Under the pieces are notes generated by a model. That model had not been told where the DNA came from. It saw nothing but the letters and a program-made list of their open reading frames with translations, and searched no databases. A DNA stretch of 64,000 bases from the NCBI RefSeq assembly GCF_009847015.1, contig NZ_WVEM01000006.1, positions 1 to 64,000 of the forward strand, read 5' to 3'. The stretch comes from Sunxiuqinia indica. Lineage in GTDB: Bacteria; Bacteroidota; Bacteroidia; Bacteroidales; Prolixibacteraceae. The translations under genes were made by a program, and so were the position numbers. Below are positions 34,388 to 43,179 of the stretch, in pieces (the first letter of the stretch is position 1; each line of letters opens with the position of its first letter).

Positions 34388-35269
34388 CTAGTTTCTTTTG
34401 CCTGCAATCTGCTTCGACACAATGTTCAAAATTAATACAATAGCCATTAACAACAGCGACGAACTCCAAATTAGTCCAATCATATTCGGATCGTTGTAAA
34501 ATTCCCAGATCAGCAAGGGAACAGCACTGGTTGGCTGTGTAATATCGAGATTGATGATGGAGCTGCCCAAAGCTGTGAGCAACAAGGGAGCTGTTTCACC
34601 CAAAATACGGGAAATCCCAAGTAATATTCCGGTTGACAACCCACTAAATCCAGTTGGAACCAACACTTTTAAAATCACTTTATGGTAGGGAACTCCCAGT
34701 GCCAGAGCAGCTTCTTTTAATGTTTGCGGAATCATTTTCAGCGTTTCCTCGGTAGAGCGCACAATCATTGGCAACATCATAATTGCCAAAGAAACACTAC
34801 CTGCTAAAGCCGAAAAGCCGTTAGTAATATGCTTTACCACCCATAAGTATGAAATTAAACCAAGGACAATTGAAGGTACCCCTTGCAAAATATCTGAAAT
34901 ATTTCGGGTGAGGTTGGCCATAAACTTTCCCTGATTTTCATACAAATAAATACCGGTTAACACGCCAATTGGAATGGCAATCGCCGATGCTAAGACGACC
35001 ATTAAAAGTGTACCGACAATACCGTTGGCTATTCCACCCGGGATATTCTCGCCATTGGCTACCGCAGTCATCGCTTCGAAGGTGTCCGGAGTGTTTTCAA
35101 TCAGAAAGTCAAGGCTAATCTGCTGATATCCCTCCACAACCAATTTCGATATGATGAGAACAATAGGCGATATGGTGATGAGTGAAAGAACAACAACACC
35201 AACAAGAACTGCTTTGTCTTTCAGCAATCGTCGCGAGGTATGATCCTTCCATGCAAAAGTCGATTTCAT
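34388..35269 (-). CDS. pstA: Phosphate ABC transporter permease PstA
   Basis: The 293-residue permease has six predicted membrane helices and the EAA-type loop EAALALGVPYHKVILKVLVP that contacts PstB. QGVPSIVLGLISYL and LGISRILGETAPLLLTALG are characteristic PstA stretches. It forms the inner-membrane channel with PstC and lies between pstC (6-bp gap) and pstB (3-bp gap). Confidence 0.97.
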   Translation of the reverse strand: MKSTFAWKDHTSRRLLKDKAVLVGVVVLSLITISPIVLIISKLVVEGYQQISLDFLIENTPDTFEAMTAVANGENIPGGIANGIVGTLLMVVLASAIAIPIGVLTGIYLYENQGKFMANLTRNISDILQGVPSIVLGLISYLWVVKHITNGFSALAGSVSLAIMMLPMIVRSTEETLKMIPQTLKEAALALGVPYHKVILKVLVPTGFSGLSTGILLGISRILGETAPLLLTALGSSIINLDITQPTSAVPLLIWEFYNDPNMIGLIWSSSLLLMAIVLILNIVSKQIAGKRN

Positions 35270-35275
35270 AGCAGC

Positions 35276-36127
35276 TTAATTCATCTTTTTAATAATCAGT
35301 TTCCCGGCAGCATTGATTATTCCGGTAATCAGGAATAAAAGCAGACCAATAGCTATCAACGAACTCAGTTTTAGTCCATCAGCTTCGCCAAATTGATTGG
35401 CGATCACACTGGCCATGGTATTCCCTGTTCCGAAAAAGCTTGTTGGTATTTGATTGGTGTTACCAATGAGCATGGTTACAGCCATTGTTTCGCCCAATGC
35501 GCGACCAAAAGCCAAAATATACCCGGCCACAATTCCCGACCGTGCATTTGGAATAGTAACTGAGGTAATCACCTCCAGACGTGTTGCACCGAGAGAATAG
35601 GCCGCTTCCTTTAAATCGTTGGGCACCATGCTGATAATTTCGTTGCTCAGCGATGTTGCGTAAGGAATAATCATAACAGCCAAAATCAGGGCCGCTGTGA
35701 AAATCCCGAATCCGCGACCTCCAAATCCAATTTCTATCAAGGCCGGGCGCAGTACATAAAAGCCCCAAAGTCCGTAAACGATAGACGGGATCCCGGCCAA
35801 TAAATCAACTAAAAGTCCCAGGATTCGAGCAACGCGAGTGCCACGAAAATATTCCCCCAAAAACAGTGAGGTGGAAAATGATAATGGTAAACAAAGAATC
35901 AGGGCGCCAAAGGAAGTCATCAGTGTTCCAACAATAAATGGCAAAGCGCCATATTTTTCTTCACCTTCAGTTGGGTTCCATTCGCCGGAAAAGATAAACT
36001 TCAGCCCAAATTCCTTGAATGCAGGTATGGCACCTCCTACCAGGGAGTATAGCATACCTGCAGCCAACATTAAGATTAATATTGAAACTGAAAATAATAC
36101 GGTTTTTGTGATTTTATCACTATTCAT
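35276..36127 (-). CDS. pstC: Phosphate ABC transporter permease PstC
   Basis: The 283-residue permease shows six helices, with LAGIPSIVYGLWGFYVLRP, the PstB-contact loop LKEAAYSLGATRLEVITSVT and AFGRALGETMAVTMLIGNT. It is a shortened member, starting MNSDKITKTVLFSV. It is partner of PstA in the phosphate channel, encoded directly after pstS (24-bp gap). Confidence 0.97.
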   Translation of the reverse strand: MNSDKITKTVLFSVSILILMLAAGMLYSLVGGAIPAFKEFGLKFIFSGEWNPTEGEEKYGALPFIVGTLMTSFGALILCLPLSFSTSLFLGEYFRGTRVARILGLLVDLLAGIPSIVYGLWGFYVLRPALIEIGFGGRGFGIFTAALILAVMIIPYATSLSNEIISMVPNDLKEAAYSLGATRLEVITSVTIPNARSGIVAGYILAFGRALGETMAVTMLIGNTNQIPTSFFGTGNTMASVIANQFGEADGLKLSSLIAIGLLLFLITGIINAAGKLIIKKMN

Positions 36128-36151
36128 TTTCCAGTTTTGAGAGGTGTATTT

Positions 36152-37213
36152 CTACTCCAAAATAGTTTTGCCCTCGTAAGTAACACTACGAAGAATTGCT
36201 TTTGCTTTTTGAACTGCTGTTTCAGGAAGCGGAGCATAGTTCACTTTTGCCGCCTGTGCTTGTGCTTCTTCGCTCACCATCCAATCAAGGAATTCAACCG
36301 TTGCTTTGGCTTGCTCCATTGAGCGACCATCGTACGCCTGATCTTTGTATAAAATAATCCAGGTAAAACCACTGATTGGGTATGAATCAGGATCAGATGA
36401 ATTGGTCAACATCACACGAGTATCAGCAGGAATCTCTCCTTGCGCTGCTGCACTGATACTTTCGATGCTTGGCAAAATATATTCGCCGCTGCTGTTTTGT
36501 ACTTTAGCGGTTTGAATTTTTTGTGCAAAAGCAAATTCAGAACCGATGTAACCAACAGCACCTTCAGCTTGGCTGATTGTTCCGGCAACTCCGGGGTTCC
36601 CTTTTGCTCCCATTCCAACAGGCCATTTCAACGATTTTCCAGTCCCTACTTCGTCAGCCCATTTTTTGCTGACCTTAGTCATGTAATCGCTAAAGATGTA
36701 GGTTGTTCCACTACCATCCGAACGGTGTACAAAAGTAATTTCCAGGTCTGGAAGAGCTACTCCCGGGTTGTTTGCTTTCAATTCGGCATCGTTCCAGTTC
36801 GTAATTTCACCCATGAAAATTTTCTCCAACAAGGCATCCGATAGTTTTAGCTCATCAACTCCAGGTAAATTATAGGCAATTACCACAGCTCCCATACAAG
36901 TAGGAATGTGAACGACTTCGCCAGGCATCTCCGCTAATTTGTCATCGCTCAAATAAGCATCGGTAGCTCCAAAGTCAACTACTTTGTCTTTCAAACTACG
37001 AATACCACCTCCGGAACCAATACCACCATAGGTAACCAAGGTTCCTGATTTTTTTGTATAGTCTTTGAATGCCAGATTGTAATATGGCAATGGGAAAGTT
37101 GCACCAGCAGCAGTTAAACTAACATTTTCACCGCTTGAATTTGATTTTTTTGCTGAGTTTTGGCAAGCACTAAAAAGCACAACCGCCAAGATAAAAGATA
37201 AAAATACTCTCAT
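36152..37213 (-). CDS. pstS: Phosphate-binding lipoprotein PstS
   Basis: The lipobox in LAVVLFSACQNS gives a lipid-anchored protein (353 aa). The phosphate site elements are AAGATFPLPYYNLAFKDY, GGIGSGGGIRSLKDKVVDFG and FVHRSDGSGTTYIFSDYM, the last being the SGT loop of the family. It delivers periplasmic phosphate to PstC/PstA. The gene lies 18 bp after the porin gene, so porin, binding protein and ABC importer form one transcript. Confidence 0.97.
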   Translation of the reverse strand: MRVFLSFILAVVLFSACQNSAKKSNSSGENVSLTAAGATFPLPYYNLAFKDYTKKSGTLVTYGGIGSGGGIRSLKDKVVDFGATDAYLSDDKLAEMPGEVVHIPTCMGAVVIAYNLPGVDELKLSDALLEKIFMGEITNWNDAELKANNPGVALPDLEITFVHRSDGSGTTYIFSDYMTKVSKKWADEVGTGKSLKWPVGMGAKGNPGVAGTISQAEGAVGYIGSEFAFAQKIQTAKVQNSSGEYILPSIESISAAAQGEIPADTRVMLTNSSDPDSYPISGFTWIILYKDQAYDGRSMEQAKATVEFLDWMVSEEAQAQAAKVNYAPLPETAVQKAKAILRSVTYEGKTILE

Positions 37214-37231
37214 GATTAAATCATTTATTGA

Positions 37232-38212
37232 TTAAAATTTGATTTCACAATTCAAAAATATTGAAGCACTAAATTCCTCACTGTCATCGGCTGGACTCCA
37301 TCCCTGAAAGTTAGGTGAAAGCTTTATTCCTTTCACTGGAGCATACTCCAAACCAGCAATGTACAGCTGACCATCTTTCGAAAGGTTCCAGTCGGCAGAA
37401 CCACCAGAAACAGTATTGGAAAATAGATTATCGTAACGTGCAAAAACCTTCACTTTTGAAGAAGCTTTTACTGTTCCGTAAAACGAGGTACCGCTCAAAT
37501 CACGATCCTCAACATACTTAACATTAAACTGTTGATTATACTCGGCTCCCAATGAAAAATTGTCGCCGGCATAGCCAACAAAAGTTGCCAATGAAGATTG
37601 CATATTGTTGTCGGTAATAAAGTCGTAATAAATGCGTGCAGTTAGCTTTTCAACCGGATTGGCAGTAAGACCAAAACCTGTGCGGAAAGTACTGTCGGAC
37701 TGTAATTTTTTGTATCCTTCGCCATTGGTAACAATAACATCGGCACTCAAGTAGTCGCTAAATTTATAAGCTACACTCACTCCTAAGTCAGCACTCGAGC
37801 TGTATTTATAGGCATCTTGAAATGATTTCGCAATGTAACGGTACCCCCAGGCATTTTCCTGAGTTTTAAAAGCCGTAGTTGAAATCAAACCAAAATTTAC
37901 CGTGAAATTATCTGCCTTATATCTTAAATAGGCGTTTTTCACGTAGGCGGTCATTTCCAAACTACCAGCACCGGGATCACCGATATCCAGATTTGCTTTT
38001 GCTGAAAAGTTTTCGCTGAAATTGTACTCGTAGCCTAGGTACAGCCGGGTTAGTTCAAAGGCGGAAGCTGATTTGCCATCAGAAAATGTACTGTGATAAT
38101 TACTGAAAATTTTCATAAATGGTTTTCCACCTGGTTTAAACTCGTCCGTTTGGGACATTCCTGTTACAGCAAAGCTGAGCAATGCCAATAACAAAAGATT
38201 GACTTTTTTCAT
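37232..38212 (-). CDS. Outer-membrane porin, probable phosphate-selective (OprP/OprO-like)
   Basis: A signal peptide (LLLLALLSFAVTGMSQ) leads into a 326-residue barrel with alternating aromatic strands: NFSAKANLDIGDPGAGSLEM, NFTVNFGLISTTAFKTQENA and ARIYYDFITDNNMQS. The closing strand is FSASIFLNCEIKF with terminal Phe. The first gene of the pst operon, it is likely the outer-membrane entry for phosphate. That specificity is inferred from the operon, since the sequence only shows a porin-like barrel. Comparable porins lead pst operons in many Bacteroidota. Confidence 0.85.
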   Translation of the reverse strand: MKKVNLLLLALLSFAVTGMSQTDEFKPGGKPFMKIFSNYHSTFSDGKSASAFELTRLYLGYEYNFSENFSAKANLDIGDPGAGSLEMTAYVKNAYLRYKADNFTVNFGLISTTAFKTQENAWGYRYIAKSFQDAYKYSSSADLGVSVAYKFSDYLSADVIVTNGEGYKKLQSDSTFRTGFGLTANPVEKLTARIYYDFITDNNMQSSLATFVGYAGDNFSLGAEYNQQFNVKYVEDRDLSGTSFYGTVKASSKVKVFARYDNLFSNTVSGGSADWNLSKDGQLYIAGLEYAPVKGIKLSPNFQGWSPADDSEEFSASIFLNCEIKF

Positions 38213-38653
38213 ATACTTAAGATTGATAAAACTTTAAACTCCTTTAACAGCGGAATTCGATGGCAAATGAATACCTATTGCATTACAGCTGGGTTAATAA
38301 AATATTACAAAACGATTAAATTAACAATTACAGGTTTGTAATAATTCTTGGATACGCCTACTAACCTGCTGCTATACTGATAATTGAAGATTGATTAAAG
38401 AACTATTACAAACTGTTCTTTTTGTAACAAATGACTACAACGCGTAAAAACGATCTCCTTCTTCCTGCCCTAACTGTAAATTTTTTCCAACTCAAGCCCA
38501 AGTCAAATCGATAACAAAAAAAAGACAAAAAAGTATTTTATCAGGCAGCACTTTGCAATAATCCAACGTATCCAATTAATGAAAAGGATTTTTTACTGTT
38601 TGCGAGAACTATTTAGACAATTGAAAATTAAATAAAAATTAAAATTTACAATT
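38213..38653 (-). promoter_or_regulatory. Upstream region of the pst operon with TTACAAA/TTTGTAA inverted repeats
   Basis: This 440-bp gap between the divergent porin and CHRD genes carries TTACAAA-N8-TTTGTAA (38406-38427) and a wider-spaced pair, TTACAAA (38305-38311) with TTTGTAA (38336-38342). Either could bind PhoB or another regulator, but the E. coli Pho box (CTGTCAT repeats) is not obvious, so the link is weak. No coding frame is supported here, and a clear TTTG/TAnnTTTG promoter towards the porin was not found. Confidence 0.4.
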
Positions 38654-39157
38654 ATGAAAACACGAAATCATATGCTAAGAAGAAATGCGACTCCGGGCAT
38701 TTTCATTATTCTCTTACTTTTTACTTTTACTATTTCCTGTAATGATGATGAATCATCGGATATTGAGACAGAGACTAAAGTTACATATTCAGGCAGCTTT
38801 GTCAAGTCTAACAATGATGTTTCAACCTCAGGAAGCGGAACTGTCACAGGGGTGCTTGATTCTGAATCCAGAGAATTTGCCTATACAGTTACATGGTCCG
38901 ATTTAAGCTCTGATGCTGTTGCCATGCATTTTCATGATGATGGGCCCGTGATTGTTGATATTACAGGATTCCCAGACTCTGACAGTGGAACGACCTCAGG
39001 AGTAGCGACTTTTTCAGCAAGCCAAGTCAATGATTTAGCTTCCGGGAAAATATATGTGCAGATTCATACAAGCACTTATCCCGGCGGCGAAATATTAGCG
39101 ACTTTATTAAAGGGTAGTTCAAATCCATCAAATGGCGGAGGTGGAACTGGGTATTAA
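38654..39157 (+). CDS. CHRD domain lipoprotein
   Basis: An SPII signal (FIILLLFTFTISC, Cys near residue 29) is followed by an Asp/Glu-rich linker and a CHRD domain: VTYSGSFVKSNNDVSTSGSG, FAYTVTWSDLSSDAVAMHFH, then QVNDLASGKIYVQIHTSTYP and PGGEILATLL. CHRD domains bind metal or mediate dimer contacts, and their bacterial function is unknown. At 167 residues it is one domain long. It starts a plus-strand run that continues with a cytochrome, YceI and a barrel protein, a set that recurs in Bacteroidota and seems related to redox or envelope stress. Confidence 0.9.
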   Translation: MKTRNHMLRRNATPGIFIILLLFTFTISCNDDESSDIETETKVTYSGSFVKSNNDVSTSGSGTVTGVLDSESREFAYTVTWSDLSSDAVAMHFHDDGPVIVDITGFPDSDSGTTSGVATFSASQVNDLASGKIYVQIHTSTYPGGEILATLLKGSSNPSNGGGGTGY

Positions 39158-39249
39158 ACAGAAATTAGAGGCTCAGCACTTAGTAAAATAAGTGTCGCCC
39201 TGCTTGAATACAAATGACTAAAATTATGATCTCATCAAAACACACTGCT

Positions 39250-39627
39250 ATGAAAAGAACAGCTTTAATTCTTATGCTTGGTTTTAATCTTATTTATTTC
39301 GGATGTTCGAATGAAACGGCTCTTGAAATGCCGGACGAAAATGAAGAAACACCCGATTGTACACCACAATTTCCTGAAATGGATGTGACCTACGACAATT
39401 ACGTGAAGGGAATCGTTGACAAGTACTGTATTTCATGTCATTATGCAGGCAACTCACCCGGTCCGGGGAACTTTACCAGCTATAGTGGAGTTGCAGCATA
39501 TTCTGATTTCTTCGCCACCAGAGTAATTGGCGACAACGCCGACATGCCGCAAGGAAATGCCCCATTACCTCAAGCCGTGAGAGACTCATTAAATGTTTGG
39601 ATTCAGAACTGTGCTCCCAAAAACTAA
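39250..39627 (+). CDS. c-type cytochrome lipoprotein, 125 aa
   Basis: From the ATG at 39250 the SPII signal is LILMLGFNLIYFGC. A single haem site, CISCH, lies in VDKYCISCHYAGNSPGPGNF, and a later NADMPQGNAPLP gives a likely axial Met. The protein is anchored in the membrane and faces the periplasm or surface. The upstream in-frame ATG (39214) would only lengthen the n-region. The YceI gene starts 6 bp past the stop, so translation is probably coupled. Confidence 0.88.
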   Translation: MKRTALILMLGFNLIYFGCSNETALEMPDENEETPDCTPQFPEMDVTYDNYVKGIVDKYCISCHYAGNSPGPGNFTSYSGVAAYSDFFATRVIGDNADMPQGNAPLPQAVRDSLNVWIQNCAPKN

Positions 39628-39633
39628 ATCATC

Positions 39634-40182
39634 ATGTATGCATTAAAATACGGCATCGCAACATTACTCCTCACGATGTCTTGTGTGGTTAGTCAGGCAC
39701 AAGTGATTACTTCGAGGGATGTCATGATTAGTTTTTTTTCGGAAGCTCCGCTGGAAGATATTTATGCTAAAAGTGAGCAAGGCTTATCCGCGATAAATCC
39801 GAAGACCAAAGAGGTTTATTTTAAGATTGCCATCCAGTCGTTCGATTTCAAAAAAGGCCTGATGCAGGAACACTTTAACGAAAATTACCTGGAAAGCGAT
39901 CAATTCCCTCATGCCGAATTCAACGGGGAAATAGTCGATTCGATCGATTTTTCAAAGGAAGGAACCTATTCGGTCAATGTTTCTGGCGACCTGAACATTC
40001 ATGGAGTAACCAAAAACTACTCGGTTTCCGGTGAAATAAAGATCAACAAGGGAACGGTTACAACTCATTCAACTTTTCGAGTGAGTCTGGCAGACCACAA
40101 CATTAAGATCCCCAGACTTGTTATCAAAAATATTGCTGAAGTTGTAGAAGTTACTGTTTCAGCTAAGTACAAAATAAAATAG
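39634..40182 (+). CDS. YceI family protein
   Basis: A signal peptide (ATLLLTMSCVVSQAQ) precedes a YceI-like beta-barrel of about 165 residues: KTKEVYFKIAIQSFDFKKGL, EHFNENYLESDQFPHAEFNG, GDLNIHGVTKNYSVSGEIKI. YceI folds bind isoprenoid lipids such as ubiquinone-like chains (established for the family). Found next to a cytochrome and DUF5777 barrel, it may act in lipid-soluble electron carrier handling (inference). The N-terminal 'VGDFSTSTVT' strand of the family is less conserved here. The barrel gene starts 8 bp later. Confidence 0.92.
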   Translation: MYALKYGIATLLLTMSCVVSQAQVITSRDVMISFFSEAPLEDIYAKSEQGLSAINPKTKEVYFKIAIQSFDFKKGLMQEHFNENYLESDQFPHAEFNGEIVDSIDFSKEGTYSVNVSGDLNIHGVTKNYSVSGEIKINKGTVTTHSTFRVSLADHNIKIPRLVIKNIAEVVEVTVSAKYKIK

Positions 40183-40189
40183 AATTAAG

Positions 40190-41164
40190 ATGATGCGAAA
40201 CACGTTTACCATTTTTTTACTGATCAGCTGTTTTACACCTGTTTTTTCACAAACCGATATGAGCGAATTGTTTAAAGATTCATTGCAGAGTGAAAAATCA
40301 AATCCGGTCATATCAACATTTAAGTCTCCCCGTATTATTAATGCACGAACCAATGAAACGCTTCACAAATACGATCTTCAATTTATGGTTATACACCGAT
40401 TTGGAGACATTGCTGGAGACTTCGGTGGGCTATCTTCTTTTTACGGATTGGACAATTCAACTGATATTTTAATTGGTTTTGAGTACGGTATTTCAGATCA
40501 ATTGAGTGTTGGTATTGGCCGAACAAAGGGCGCACCCAACGGAACCAGTACCTTTCAAAGTGAACTATTTTTCCTGGATGGAAAATTGCGCATCCTCCAG
40601 CAAACCAAAGACAATCATATTCCCGTTTCGCTAACGCTCTTTGGAAATAGCGTAGTTTCAGCAACCGAAGAATCTGATCTTGTCACATCCGATACAAGTT
40701 TTGACAAGTTTGGCGATCGAATGAGTTATACGTCGCAGCTTATTCTTTCACGAAAATTCAGCGATCAATTATCGCTGGTGCTTTTGCCAACTTATATTCA
40801 CCGGAATTTGGTGACTTATCAGGATATGAATAACCTATTTGCATTGGGTATTGGTGGCCGCTTAAAAGTTAGTAGGCGGATGGCTGTAGTTTTTGACTAT
40901 TTCCACAGTTTCAGAAGTCAGGAGAGTGAAGATTACTTTTTGAGAAGTAAGAAATTTGAGTTTTACAACCCCTTAAGTGTTGGCCTCGAAATTGAAACAG
41001 GAGGACACGTATTTAGCTTAGATTTTACCAACTCAACTGCCATTCTCGAAAATCAATTTATTCCAAGCACGAGCAGCAATTGGGGCGATGGTGAATTTCG
41101 TTGGGGTTTCAGCATCTCCCGCACGTTTACCCTCAAAGAGAATTATGAGGACTATGATTGGTAG
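40190..41164 (+). CDS. DUF5777 family beta-barrel protein
   Basis: The signal peptide is FTIFLLISCFTPVFSQ. The mature ~305 residues match DUF5777: DLQFMVIHRFGDIAGDFGG, LDNSTDILIGFEYGISDQLS, VGIGRTKGAPNG, then repeated barrel strands ending FRWGFSISRTFTLKEN. It is probably an outer-membrane barrel. It is the last gene of the CHRD-cytochrome-YceI-barrel run, where the tight spacing supports one transcript and a shared task, so far unknown. Confidence 0.9.
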   Translation: MMRNTFTIFLLISCFTPVFSQTDMSELFKDSLQSEKSNPVISTFKSPRIINARTNETLHKYDLQFMVIHRFGDIAGDFGGLSSFYGLDNSTDILIGFEYGISDQLSVGIGRTKGAPNGTSTFQSELFFLDGKLRILQQTKDNHIPVSLTLFGNSVVSATEESDLVTSDTSFDKFGDRMSYTSQLILSRKFSDQLSLVLLPTYIHRNLVTYQDMNNLFALGIGGRLKVSRRMAVVFDYFHSFRSQESEDYFLRSKKFEFYNPLSVGLEIETGGHVFSLDFTNSTAILENQFIPSTSSNWGDGEFRWGFSISRTFTLKENYEDYDW

Positions 41165-41299
41165 TCAACTTATAAAACCAAAATCAAATGAGAATTTGTT
41201 TTGTTGTATATATAGTACAAATGCTTTCGACTGATTTGTAAAGTACGGATAAAACGAAGTCATTATGTCCTGGTCGATTGCGAATATCATAGTCTCGTT

Positions 41300-41920
41300 A
41301 TGGTAGAAGAAGACTTAAAACCCCTGATTAATGGCTGTCGGAAGCGGGATCGGCAGAGCCAAAAAATGGTGTATCAAAAGCTTTATGGCTTTTCGATGAA
41401 GATTTGTTTGCGCTTTGCCAAAAAACAAGTAGAAGCGGCTGAAATTGTTAACGATGGCTTTTTTAAAGCATTTACAAACATTGATAAGTATGATGAGAAC
41501 TGGTCGTTTAAGACTTGGTTGAGCAGAATAATGCATAACGCATCAATTGATTATTACAGGGCAAATTTGAAATGGTCACAAATGGAAACACTTGATCAGT
41601 CTGAATTTTTCAGACACGAAGCCAGCGTAGAGCGAAAACTGGGCTACGAGGATTTGCTGGAAACGATACGCCAACTTCCACCAGCTTATCGAATGGTATT
41701 TAACCTTTATGCTATTGACGGATACACACACGAAGAAATTGCCAATATGACGGGCATCACTGCAGGAACATCGCGATCGAATCTTTACAAAGCAAGGCAG
41801 AAATTACAGCAGATGTTGGCACGACCACAGTCCATTATTGCGCTTCTGCTATGGACATTGTGGAGGAAACCCATTCGGGTTTCTGCATATAGAAGTAATT
41901 TTTATTCCAACGCAAAATAA
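41300..41920 (+). CDS. ECF-type RNA polymerase sigma factor
   Basis: Region 2 is visible in RLCRFAKKQVEAAEIVNDGF-like sequence (CLRFAKKQVEAAEIVNDGFF, FKTWLSRIMHNASIDYYR). Region 4 follows in LLETIRQLPPAYRMVFNLYA and YTHEEIANMTGITAGTSRSN, a helix-turn-helix for the -35 region. A 33-residue C-terminal tail after that (ending NFYSNAK) is longer than usual. It stops 2 bp before the next gene, which begins with a cytoplasmic segment and a membrane helix and is presumably its regulator. Confidence 0.95.
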   Translation: MVEEDLKPLINGCRKRDRQSQKMVYQKLYGFSMKICLRFAKKQVEAAEIVNDGFFKAFTNIDKYDENWSFKTWLSRIMHNASIDYYRANLKWSQMETLDQSEFFRHEASVERKLGYEDLLETIRQLPPAYRMVFNLYAIDGYTHEEIANMTGITAGTSRSNLYKARQKLQQMLARPQSIIALLLWTLWRKPIRVSAYRSNFYSNAK

Positions 41921-41922
41921 CC

Positions 41923-43128
41923 ATGAAATCCAGAGATCAGAAAAACATAGATGAACTTTTCAGAACAGGATTAAATCCTGATTTTGATCCCGTAGTTTAT
42001 GAAGAAAGCAACTGGACAGAACTTGAAAAACGGCTGATTTGGTTTGAGAGAAGACAAAAAGCCATTATCTGGTTGCGACCTCTTGCCGGAATCGCAGCCC
42101 TATTATTAATCGCTTTTTCAATATGGACCCTGTGGCCAACCAGTCTGGAATCTTTCAATCAGCCATTAGTCACGGAACAACAGAAAGAGAGTGCCCCTGC
42201 CGAAATTGAAAAAGAAAATACGACTTCGAAATTAGCGACAGAAGACCCCAATTCTTCTCTACGAAGTGAAAAGCTTATAGCTTCAACACAAACAACCAAA
42301 GAAACTAAGAATTCGAAACAAGAAGAAACTATAACTCCTGTTCAGGAGTCTGAAAAAGCCATTGATGCCCCAGCTCAGGTTATTTCCGAAACACCATCCG
42401 ATTCCAATGAAACACCAGAGGTCGTTTCACCCGAAGAAAATCCACCAAGTTTCACGCAGACTGATACCGTTCGTTACGAAGAAATGACAGAACCAACCGA
42501 TGAACCATTACTTGCTACCCATGAGCTGGAATCTGCAAAAAAGGCTAGTACATTCCGATCAGTTGCTCTTAGCTTATTGGTTGCTCCGGCTTACAATAGT
42601 GTAAATTCCTTAAGTGAGGGTTCAGTTGGGGGTGACTTTGGTCTGCTAATCTCACTGGGATTATCTGAAAAATGGAGCATCAGCACCGGAGCAGTGTACG
42701 CCAAAAAAGTATATGCTACAGATTTGAACACTTATAGTAATTACGGATCTGGCAGTAACAGCGAAACAGTAGATGCTGACTGTCGAGTTTTGGATATTCC
42801 GCTCAATATCAACTATGCCATTCTCAATCGTGGCAAAACAACGGTTAGTCTGGGCACAGGAGTTTCTTCATACCTTATGCTTCGCGAAGAATATTACTTT
42901 GCCAATACTAATCCATACGGTTCAAATCAAGATGATGTTCATTTGGTTAATGAGAATCAGCACTGGCTGAGCGTTCTCAATTTTCAGGCAAACATTCAAC
43001 AACAGCTGAGCTCAAAAATCAGCATCAGTTTGCAACCCTACTTAAAACTGCCTTTTCAGGATATTGGCTACGCAAAAGTCAGGCTACAGTCAGTAGGAAT
43101 GGCACTCAGCGCGAATTGGAATATTTAG
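41923..43128 (+). CDS. Membrane-helix plus C-terminal beta-barrel protein, putative anti-sigma partner
   Basis: Residues 1-45 are cytoplasmic-like and charged (KNIDELFRTGLNPDFDPVVY), followed by one membrane helix (LAGIAALLLIAFSIWTLWP, about 52-70). A long Glu/Pro/Thr-rich linker covers about 75-195 (EKENTTSKLATEDPNSS). From about 200 on, VALSLLVAPAYNSVNSL and strands such as YAKKVYATDLNTY, TTVSLGTGVSSYLML and IGYAKVRLQSVGMALSANWN look like an outer-membrane OMP_b-brl domain. The protein could span from the cytoplasm to the outer membrane. With the ECF sigma gene 2 bp upstream, an anti-sigma role is inferred. A recognised anti-sigma fold is not visible. Confidence 0.82.
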   Translation: MKSRDQKNIDELFRTGLNPDFDPVVYEESNWTELEKRLIWFERRQKAIIWLRPLAGIAALLLIAFSIWTLWPTSLESFNQPLVTEQQKESAPAEIEKENTTSKLATEDPNSSLRSEKLIASTQTTKETKNSKQEETITPVQESEKAIDAPAQVISETPSDSNETPEVVSPEENPPSFTQTDTVRYEEMTEPTDEPLLATHELESAKKASTFRSVALSLLVAPAYNSVNSLSEGSVGGDFGLLISLGLSEKWSISTGAVYAKKVYATDLNTYSNYGSGSNSETVDADCRVLDIPLNINYAILNRGKTTVSLGTGVSSYLMLREEYYFANTNPYGSNQDDVHLVNENQHWLSVLNFQANIQQQLSSKISISLQPYLKLPFQDIGYAKVRLQSVGMALSANWNI

Positions 43129-43179
43129 TGTTTTTTTGGAAGGTAAAAATGAACGATCCTCTTCCATGTTACGATAAAG

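Noticed and set aside
38213-38653. Classical E. coli Pho box upstream of the pst operon
   Set aside because: No CTGTCAT-type direct repeats were found; only A/T-rich inverted words were seen.
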